From: Ypsolopha sequella
Taxonomy: Eukaryota; Arthropoda; Insecta; Lepidoptera; Ypsolophidae
Direction: 5' to 3'
NCBI GenBank assembly: GCA_934047225.1
Contig: CAKOHE010000044.1
Coordinates: forward strand, 186,001 to 250,000
DNA: 64,000 nucleotides
Below, in pieces: positions 18,619 through 27,000 of this stretch. The first letter of the stretch is position 1. Each line of letters begins with the position of its first letter. The notes under the pieces are model-generated. The model saw nothing but the letters and a program-made list of their open reading frames with translations, was not told where the DNA came from and ran no database searches. The position numbers and the translations under genes were made by a program.

Positions 18619-21159
18619 TACCGACCCTCAGGACAAGATTACAACATTTTTGAAAAAGCAATGGAAGAGGTTTTAAAATTATTATTTGATGCCAAGAAAA
18701 AAGTTATTATATGTGGAGATTTTAACGTAGATTTACTAGAAAAATCGATTATGCGCTCAAAATTATTACATTTATTCAAATCATTTAATTTGTCTAATGT
18801 GTTCTTAGAACCTACTCGAATTACTCGGGATACTGCGTCATGCCTCGACAATATATTCTGTGATTGTGAGTATTCAGACAATAAAGTAATCAACCGCTTG
18901 CAGTCCGATCACAGTGGCCAAACTATAACCATTAAACAAAGCGTAAAACAACTGCCCAAAGAAGTCTTTTGCAGACCTATTACAACTCTCAAAGTAGATT
19001 GTTTCAAAGCAAATCTAGAAGTTAAATTAGCACATTTTAATCTTCTCCAAGACGATCCAAACGCTCTCTTTACAGACCTTTTCAACATAGTCTCTAAAGA
19101 GTTCGAAAATACGTTTAAGATGCAAAAACTTTCTAACAAAAGTAAAATCACCTTCAGTGACTGGGCGACACCAGGTATTTATAAAAGCAGAAATCATTTA
19201 TACGAATTATACGACATAAAGTCCTACAATAATAATGTTAAATTTACTGAATTCGTGAAAAATTACTCACGCATCTTTAAATTGGTGTGTTTAAAAGCAA
19301 AAAGTATCTACTTGAATAAAAAACTTAAAAGGTCCGATAACAAAGTAAAAACAGTATGGAACATCATAAATACTGAAACTGGGAAAAGTAAGAAACGAGA
19401 TAACGAACTTAAGTTAAGTATTAACAATGAAGTCGTTACAGGAGATAAAGAAGTTGCGAATGCCTTTGAACAATCCTTTACTGAAATTCCTTCCTTAACA
19501 ACTAAAGATTTAAATTCAAGCCCTAGGCTTGCGCAGGATCTTTTAATAGATCACGTACCTCAGTGTCTTTCTGTATTTGCTTTTAAACATATTAATTCAT
19601 TAACTGTAATTAAAGCATTTAAATCGCTTAACTTGAAAAAAACCGAGGACTTATGGGGCCTATCTGTGAAAGTTATAAGTTCTGTCATTGATTTAATAGC
19701 TCCTTATTTGGCATTAATTTTTAATAAATGTGTAGATGATGGTATCTTTCCTGACTTAATGAAGTTTAGTAAATTGATCCCCCTTTTTAAATCAGGCGAC
19801 CACGGGGACCCTTCAAACTATAGACCTGTGTCAGTTTTACCGGTATTGAGTAAGGTTTTTGAAAAAATAGTTTTTAATCAATTGTTATTTCATTTTAATT
19901 TAAATAAGTTACTTCACTGTGAACAATATGGATTCACTAGAGGGATGTCAACCACAGATGCAGGAGTTGCTTTAGTTAAGCACATTTTTGATGCTTGGGA
20001 AGAAAAGCAAGATGCATTTGGTGTATTTTGTGACCTCTCGAAAGCCTTTGATTGCGTTAATCATGAAACACTCTTATGTAAATTGGATCACTACGGAGTG
20101 AGGGGCAAATCTTTGGCGTTATTGAAGTCATATCTTAGTGATCGTATTCAAAAGGTAGACATTAACGGGGTAAAATCAAGTGGAGCATTAGTTAAAATGG
20201 GTGTCCCGCAGGGTTCCATATTAGGGCCCTTGCTGTTTTTAATTTACATAAATGACCTTCCATATTTAGTTAAAGACTTAACGAAGATAGTATTATTCGC
20301 AGACGACACGTCACTTATTTTTAAAGTTAATAGACGTAAAGATATCCTTGACGGCGCGAATACAACTTTATCACTGGTGCTTGATTGGTTTACTGTAAAT
20401 AATTTAGTTTTAAACGCAAAAAAGACAAAGTGTATAAAATTTACGTTACCAAATGTAATTCAAGTGGATGGTAATTTGCTTTTGCAGGGGTCCAAGCTGG
20501 AGTTAGTTAACGAAACAAAGTTTTTAGGCATTACGGTAGACTCTCGTCTTCAGTGGGGTCCCCACATAGAAGCCCTATGTGGTAGACTTAGTTCGGCCGC
20601 ATACGCTGTTAGACGCATAAGACAAATTACTGATGTAGATACTGCTAGACTAGTCTATTTTAGTTACTTTCACAGCATTATGTCATACGGCATGCTGTTA
20701 TGGGGTAGAGCCGCGGATACAGACGCAGTCTTTGTTTTGCAGAAGAGAGCAATTCGGGCTATTTATAATATGAAGCACCGGGATTCATTAAGACAAAAGT
20801 TCAAAGAAATTAATATATTAACGGTTCCTTGTGAATATATTTACCAAGTCCTTAGATATGTCAGAAAAAATGTTGAGTCTTTCCCAAGGCTTGGTAAGCA
20901 ACATTGTAAGGAGACCAGAAATAAGCATAAACTGGCTTTTCCAAAAATCAGACTCGCTAAGGTGAGTACTTCTTTTGTAGGACATGGTATAAGATTTTAC
21001 AATAAACTTCCAAAGGAGGTCCTTACTTTGTCAGAGAATAAGTTTAAACTGTATATTAAGCAGGGCCTATTGAAAAAGGCATATTATAAAATAAATGAAT
21101 ATTTGGATGATGGTGAAGCATGGTGTTACAGTGATAATGATACTCGTAGTAAGTTATAA
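18619..21159 (+). CDS. LINE ORF2, C-terminal part: endonuclease second half and reverse transcriptase
   Basis: In the same frame as 17269-17604. Early residues give YRPSGQD, KVIICGDFNVDLL and SDHSGQ, the remaining endonuclease blocks (GDFN, SDH). The RT follows: FSKLIPLFKSGDHGDPSNYR, DLSKAFDCVNHETL, GVPQGSILGPLLF and FADDTSLIF (catalytic DD). The C-terminal region has LQKRAIRAIYNMKHRDSLR and FVGHGIRFYNKLP, as in Jockey/CR1-like elements; no zinc knuckle was seen. There are no stops in 847 codons, so apart from the fold-back insertion this ORF looks intact. The first internal ATG is at 18661. Confidence 0.9.
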   Translation, partial: YRPSGQDYNIFEKAMEEVLKLLFDAKKKVIICGDFNVDLLEKSIMRSKLLHLFKSFNLSNVFLEPTRITRDTASCLDNIFCDCEYSDNKVINRLQSDHSGQTITIKQSVKQLPKEVFCRPITTLKVDCFKANLEVKLAHFNLLQDDPNALFTDLFNIVSKEFENTFKMQKLSNKSKITFSDWATPGIYKSRNHLYELYDIKSYNNNVKFTEFVKNYSRIFKLVCLKAKSIYLNKKLKRSDNKVKTVWNIINTETGKSKKRDNELKLSINNEVVTGDKEVANAFEQSFTEIPSLTTKDLNSSPRLAQDLLIDHVPQCLSVFAFKHINSLTVIKAFKSLNLKKTEDLWGLSVKVISSVIDLIAPYLALIFNKCVDDGIFPDLMKFSKLIPLFKSGDHGDPSNYRPVSVLPVLSKVFEKIVFNQLLFHFNLNKLLHCEQYGFTRGMSTTDAGVALVKHIFDAWEEKQDAFGVFCDLSKAFDCVNHETLLCKLDHYGVRGKSLALLKSYLSDRIQKVDINGVKSSGALVKMGVPQGSILGPLLFLIYINDLPYLVKDLTKIVLFADDTSLIFKVNRRKDILDGANTTLSLVLDWFTVNNLVLNAKKTKCIKFTLPNVIQVDGNLLLQGSKLELVNETKFLGITVDSRLQWGPHIEALCGRLSSAAYAVRRIRQITDVDTARLVYFSYFHSIMSYGMLLWGRAADTDAVFVLQKRAIRAIYNMKHRDSLRQKFKEINILTVPCEYIYQVLRYVRKNVESFPRLGKQHCKETRNKHKLAFPKIRLAKVSTSFVGHGIRFYNKLPKEVLTLSENKFKLYIKQGLLKKAYYKINEYLDDGEAWCYSDNDTRSKL

Positions 21160-21810
21160 TTTAATTAAATAGTATAATTTCTTAACTTATGATTCCTCTA
21201 AGGTGTAAACATTAATTGATTATAGACTGTAAAAGGAAAAGGACTATATGAGACAGGTAGACAAAGATATATATGTTTTTCTTTTTTTCATTAACCTGAA
21301 TTCCTACTGTCTTGTATTTTCTTATCCCTTGGTTAAAGTAGATATAAGTCATATATTGTATAGTATAAGTTTTATGTTGAAAAAAAGACATGATCTTGCT
21401 AAGTTTCTTGCCCTTCTTCTTAGCAAGACTAATCGAATGGGCGGAGGTAGGCATGTATTTATATATGTAACCTATTAGTATGTAGTATATAGGATGGGAT
21501 TTGGTCGGCCGCCTGGATTCGTGCTGGGGGCTCGGTTGGTGATCACTGAACCTTGTTCCTGGTCCCTGGCCGGGTCTCCGGTATGGGTTCGGGCGGCTGA
21601 TTGGATTTTACCTTGTATAATATATATTTTACCTATCATTTTAATCGTAAATATATTGCTACATAAATTAAATAAACCTTTAATTTAGTTCATGTACATT
21701 TATTATTCTATTACATATATTTTCTTTATTAGATTAAATTTGACGTGTAAAAAGTGTATATATCTATACCTGCTTTGCAAAATAAACTATTTGAATTTGA
21801 ATTTGAATTA

Positions 21811-22082
21811 GACGAGTACTCTTTTGGTGCTGTGGCAGGGCGGCGGGTCTGCAGCGACGGTGGGAGGTGCGGGAGGCAGACGAGTACTCTTTTGGTGCTG
21901 TGGCAGGGCGGCGGGTCTGCAGCGACGGTGGGAGGTGCGGGAGGCAGACGAGTACTCTTTTGGTGCTGTGGCAGGGCGGCGGGTCTGCAGCGACGGTGGG
22001 AGGTGCGGGAGGCAGACGAGTACTCTTTTGGTGCTGTGGCAGGGCGGCGGGTCTGCAGCGACGGTGGGAGGTGCGGGAGGCA
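21811..22082. repeat. 68-bp minisatellite, 4 copies (right block)
   Basis: Same unit as 14645-15120, four exact 68-base steps, all with T at the variable position. The block ends where the minus-strand exon's donor region begins, so the array sits immediately inside an intron of that gene. Confidence 0.95.
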
Positions 22083-22091
22083 GCTCCTCAC

Positions 22092-22370
22092 CCCACACGC
22101 GCAGGAAGAGGGAGCGGTTGCCGCGTGTCGCCAGCAGAAGCGGCGCTTCGCAGGTGGAGCGCAGCGCCACATGCCCACCAGGTGGGGGCGCGCGGCGCGC
22201 GGCACAGGGCGTGGCCGGCAGACGGCGCCACGAGCCCGCCCACTGCACGTGCCGCGCGTCCTCGCGCACGCTCAGTGTGGGCGCGCGCAGCTCCAGCTCG
22301 AGCGCCCCCCCCCCCCCCCCACCACCACCAGCCCTACCGAGCTGTTGTCGCACACACACGCCACCGGCAC
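22092..22370 (-). pseudogene. Host-gene-like exon with a homopolymer frameshift
   Basis: On the minus strand, an acceptor GTGTGTGGTGCAG (AG at 22371-22372) is followed by VPVACVCDNSSVGLVVV, a glycine run, ALELELRAPTLSVREDARHV, GSWRRLPATPCAARR and HVALRSTCEAPLLLATRGN ending RSLFLRVWG at a consensus donor GG|GTGAGG. The GC content is far above that of the flanks. A run of 16 C (22305-22320 on the plus strand) sits inside the glycine stretch, and its length puts the two halves in different frames. Fourteen or seventeen would join them, so this may be a sequencing or length polymorphism rather than a true break. Protein family not recognised; it looks extracellular (cysteines, no charge bias). 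Confidence 0.5.
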
Positions 22371-22448
22371 CTGCACCACACACACGTCATCAAGATTTAG
22401 ATCAACGTGACGTAGGTTTTACTGAATCAGATTTGATTAACTACGTAA

Positions 22449-22570
22449 TTTTTTAGGGTTCCGTGGTCAACAAGGAACCCTTATATTTTCGCCATGTCCG
22501 TCTGTCTGTCCGTCCACGGCTTAGCTCAAAGACCCTTAGTACTAGAAAACTGTAATTTGGCAAGGGTATA
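22449..22570. repeat. Fragment of the 'AGGGTTCCGT' repeat family
   Basis: TTTTTTAGGGTTCCGTGG followed by GTCCGTCTGTCTGTCCGTCC, a diverged member of the family at 1152. Confidence 0.5.
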
Positions 22571-22671
22571 CATATTAATCTTTTTTTTTCTTGTTGTGTT
22601 GTCGACAATTTAAAAGGAAAAATTCAAACATGATTTCTTTATACATTATGTTACCAGCCAAATCCGATTTT

Positions 22672-22731
22672 AGGACAAACTAGTTTTGCCTAGGCTAAAT
22701 TAGTTTTACGTAGGCCAAACTAGTTTTCCAG
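22672..22731. repeat. 20-bp triplet repeat with ACTAGT core
   Basis: Three consecutive ~20-base units of the form GGNCAAACTAGTTTTRCCTA (variants GGCTAAATTAG, GGCCAAACTAG). Confidence 0.65.
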
Positions 22732-22815
22732 AAATCCTTTCATCCAGAAGCGAGCCGGTGGTTAATGTTAGAATATTAGGTGTTGAGAGTCACCGAATAT
22801 TTAATTATTTAATTT

Positions 22816-23022
22816 TAGCTTTTGCCCGCGGTTTCGCTCGCGTAGAAGTGTTTCAATTATTGTCAGTTTTCGGCTTGCCGGTGGTTTTATCAACATCTCT
22901 TATAGCCTACATGTAAAAAGGGGACTACGATGATGATAAAGAAAACCGCATTCAAACCCATTCAGTGGTTCTCGAGTTAAAACGGAACCTACATATACGT
23001 ACATGCCTACAGAAAGACAAAA
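22816..23022. repeat. Interspersed repeat, 'GCCCGCGGTTTCGCTCGCG' family
   Basis: The start AGCTTTTGCCCGCGGTTTCG and the end block CATTCAGTGGTTCTCGAG plus CAGAAAGACAAAA match a widespread insect repeat that I recognise from memory. No coding content. Confidence 0.6.
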
Positions 23023-23382
23023 TAGAAAAAATTTTAGTTTTGGTCTCAATACAATACTCATGAGAATGAATTATTTATTTTGAAATGTATGTACATCATA
23101 GACACGATGACATAGACATAGATCGCAAGTCATAAATAATTAATCTGAAAAAAAAAAGAAAAAGTAAAGTACCTGAAGTGTATATCTGAGATTTGGAGCA
23201 TTTTTTGTTTGTTTCCTTAGAAAATCTGGTATTTAATTAATAAATCATTGGACTTAATATCGCCAGATATACTTGCAGAAGCTATAATTGCAAATGATAG
23301 GCTCTTGCCGCCAAACTCAAGAGATAAATACCTAATAATTACGAAAATTTTCTTCAGTGGAAAAAAAACATACATACATACT

Positions 23383-23565
23383 TGTTCGGGCAATATGTCT
23401 GCACCGCACATTTATGTAGGTTACACGCATCATCATTTTTATTCATACGTTTTTACAATAAATTCAGTGTTTCAACAACTCTCAACCCGGGCGGTTTTCT
23501 TTATCACTCTAACGAGTAAACCCCGATCGTATCACTATCAGTAAAATATTGGGACAACCCCAACA
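23383..23565 (+). repeat. BEL 5' LTR, copy A
   Basis: 183 bases, TGTTCGGGCAATATG to GACAACCCCAACA, identical to 43861-44043. It contains ACAATAAATTCAG, a possible polyadenylation signal. Confidence 0.95.
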
Positions 23566-23572
23566 TTTTTTT

Positions 23573-23584
23573 TGGTCCTTCGAG
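23573..23584 (+). promoter_or_regulatory. BEL primer-binding site, copy A
   Basis: TGGTCCTTCGAG, seven bases after the LTR, is complementary to a tRNA 3' end CTCGAAGGA-CCA. From memory this fits insect tRNA-Tyr. Confidence 0.65.
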
Positions 23585-24034
23585 AATTTTTTATCAGGGG
23601 TGCGGTTTGATCGAATGCGGGACCCGTGTTTACCAAATCGTGCGTGTCGAAGACTTTACAATTTTATTGAACTTTTATCAATCACAGAACAGTGAATTAG
23701 TGTAAAATATTGTGAGCTATCAGTGCTACACTAGGACAAGTGCAGTTCTATTTTTATCATCATCACTGTGTGGACCGAAAGGTTCACTCGGCAGAGACCA
23801 GCAGGGCCAAGCAGGCTCGTCTTTCAGTTACTGTGGGCCAGGGGGCTCAATTCAGCAGCACATCAAACTCGGCCTGTCGTGGCTTGAGCTTAGCAGCAAT
23901 TTTTCTGCGTGTGGCGCAGGGTTCGCAGCAGCAGCAGCAGCAGAGGAGACAGATCGCAGCATCACTGTGTGGACACACGGTGTCAGCAGCACAATCTTCG
24001 AGTTCCAAGTAAGATTGTTCCGTTATTATCAATC

Positions 24035-27000
24035 ATGGATGTATTAATCAAAGACCAAGTTGAGCTTCGTGAGAAAATCAAAACGTTGAAGACGAATTTT
24101 GGCAAGGACTCCGAGAGCAGGAAAACTCCTGAATATATCAAAAAGAAGCTACAGCAACTTGACGACCTTTTTAGTAAATATCAATCAAATAATGACCTTT
24201 TGCAAGTGTATAAAAACACAAAGCACGAATATTTTACAGAAAATATCTATGAGAATGTAGTAGCATCTTATCAACAATTACGATTGTCAATAGAAAAATA
24301 TGGGCAAGAAAATAAATCAGCAAAGGAAGATAAAGCAACAGAACCCAGTGGTCTGGTTTTCGAATATCTTTCGCAACAAAATACAAATTTTCGAGCTTTT
24401 AGCAGACTGGTTAGGAGCATAAGGTTAGATGAGATCAATGACAAATGGGAATTGGAAGACGAACTTAAGAGTATTCAGCTCAGATGGAAGAGGATCGATG
24501 AGTTACATCTTAAGATTGACAACATTCTTCAGGGAGATGATGACTCATATGAAGATGAGTTTGAGAATTATGAGAAAGCTTACCGTGATATCAAACGAAA
24601 ATTATATCAAAAAATCAGTTCGACTGTGCATAAGGAGCAATCAACACCAAAATTAGAGGTACCCAATTTTTATGGAGAATGTACTGAATGGCCAACTTTT
24701 CACGATCTATTTGATGAAGCTATTCATAGCAACAACAGTCTTACCAAGGCGCAAAAAATGCAGCACTTAAAGGGTAAGGTGAAGGGACAAGCGGGACGTC
24801 TTATCAAACATCTGCATACGTCAGCAGAGAACTACGACTCAGCATGGGAGATCTTAAAGCAGAGGTACTCCAATCGGCAAGTTCTTTTTACAAACAATAT
24901 CGAAACATTTATCAATCAACCAAACGTCCAAAAACAATCAGCGTTCGAGCTTAGAAACCTTCACGATACAACGATGGAATGTATTCATGCAATACATAAT
25001 TTAGGGGTGGACACTAGTACATGGGACCCACTTCTAGTCCATTTGTTAGCCAAAAAATTGGACACAAAAACATACAGCGAGTACAAGGAGGCGCGTAAGA
25101 ACCCGCGTGATCTGCAATCATTTGAAGAGTTTATGAACTTCCTTGAATTGAAGTTTACCGCTCTAGAACCTGTTCATCAACCTGTCCAGGAAAAGGAAAG
25201 AACATCTTCATCATCAGCATTACCTAAGAAACAACCCTATCATATCAACCCTAATTACGCAAACAAAGGGTTTTCAAATTATCAAAACAGATCATTCAAG
25301 CCTTTCTATCAAGCAAATATAGGTAACACGCGCAAATGTCCATTGTGCAATCATGAACACGAGCTCTATAGGTGCAAACAATTTTTAGAATTGACACCGG
25401 AAAGCAAATTGAGGGCGATTTCGAAACACAAGGTTTGCGTAAATTGTCTTTATAAGCATTTTGACAACGTATGCACTTCGACGAAACGTTGCAAGGAGTG
25501 CCAAGGCGAACATAATACAATATTGCACGAGGCTTGCATGAAAACGCTATCAATTTCAAAGACTTTGATACCGCCGCCGCCACCTTTGGAAAACACAAAG
25601 TATCAAGGAAAACAACATAATGTAAATCACGTTGCAGGCGATGGCGAAGAAATATTATTGACAACTTTGATGCTAAAAGTGCGGGCTGCGGATGGCACAT
25701 ACGTCACCCTAAACGCGCTTTGCGACCAAGGGAGTCAAATTTCGATTATCTCCCAGAGCGCCGCTCAGATGTTAGGTTTGAAGCGAAGTCCTTATCACGC
25801 ATCAGTATCAGGCATTGGTACTGGAACCAAGCAAAGCAAAGGTTTGGTAACCATGGAATGTCTATCCATTTACGATGATTATAATTTTACTACACAAGCT
25901 CTAGTATTATCAAAAGTTATAAATAACAATTTACCAACTATGAGTTTTAATAAACAAACATGGCATCATCTTCAGAATATCAAATTAGCAGACCCGAAGT
26001 ATAATGTCTCTAAGCCAATTGACATACTGTTGGACGCGAGCGTTTACTCGGACATTATTATGAGTGGACTGATCAAGGGTCCAGCACAGGCTCCAATAGC
26101 ACAGCAAACTAAATTAGGATGGGTTTTATCAGGATACGTAAAAAATTTCAACTGCTGTGTTGTTATCAATTATTTAGCGGAGATATCAAGATTCTGGGAG
26201 ATGGAGGATGTTGAGAGTACATCATCTGTCATGAATGAGCAGGAACAATATTGCGAAGATTTTTATCAAGCAACCACAAAGAGATTGGAAAGTGGTAGAT
26301 ATGAAATCGGGTTGCCTATGAAGCCAGGTTTTGAAAAGCATTTAGGATCATCGAAACCGAAAGCAATTGCGCAACTTAAGCAATTAGAACATAAAATGAC
26401 AAAAAATCAAGCATTTGCCGAATCTTATAAGGCGTTCTTAGACGAATATGAGGAATTGGGCCATATGCGTCTAGTCAGGACAAGTAGCACAGAGCCTACT
26501 TGTTTTCTTCCTCATCATGGGGTCTGGAAAATGGACTCTAACACCACCAAATTAAGGGTAGTTTTCAACGGAAGTTCAAGGAAATCTACGGGGTGGACTC
26601 TTAACCAGCTTATGGAAAGCGGACCGAACTTGCAGGGAGATTTGCAAAAACTCATTTTGACCTGGAGGACGTACAAGTATGTTATCACTGCGGATGCGGA
26701 GAAATATTTCCGTCAAATTATCATTCGTGAGTCAGATCAACCCCTACAGAGCATTGTCTGGAGACCTTCACCGCAAGTACCTATCGAAGAATATCGATTG
26801 ACAACTATCACTTACGGTACAAAGGCAGCTCCATTTTTAGCAATCAGAACACTTAAACAATTAGCAAAAGATGATGGAGAGAAGTACCCATTAGCAGCGC
26901 ATGCCTTGGAAAACTCATTTTACATGGATGATTTGCTTGGTGGGCACAATTTATTAGATCAAACAAAACAACTTCAGCGGCAGCTGATTGAGATTTTAAA

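Larger units (their letters stand above)
15121..21810 (+). mobile_element. Near-complete non-LTR retrotransposon (Jockey/CR1-like LINE)
   Basis: Begins just after the last left-hand minisatellite unit with a ~320-base 5' UTR (a CATTATATACTTACATT motif occurs twice), then ORF1 (15443-17257), ORF2 (17269-21159, split by a fold-back insertion at 17605-18614) and a ~650-base 3' UTR ending in GAATTTGAATTTGAATTA. The next base resumes the same 68-bp minisatellite. The element is therefore inserted into that array. Without the insertion it would be ~5.7 kb. GAC repeated on both sides could be a minimal target duplication but is also part of the repeat unit. Confidence 0.8.

Noticed and set aside
21754..22456. 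Three overlapping plus-strand ORFs after the right minisatellite block
   Set aside because: Shadows of the minisatellite and of the GC-rich minus-strand exon.
25296..25700. Minus-strand ORF of 134 codons inside the BEL polyprotein (and its copy at 45774-46178)
   Set aside because: Antisense shadow of the gag knuckle/protease coding region.
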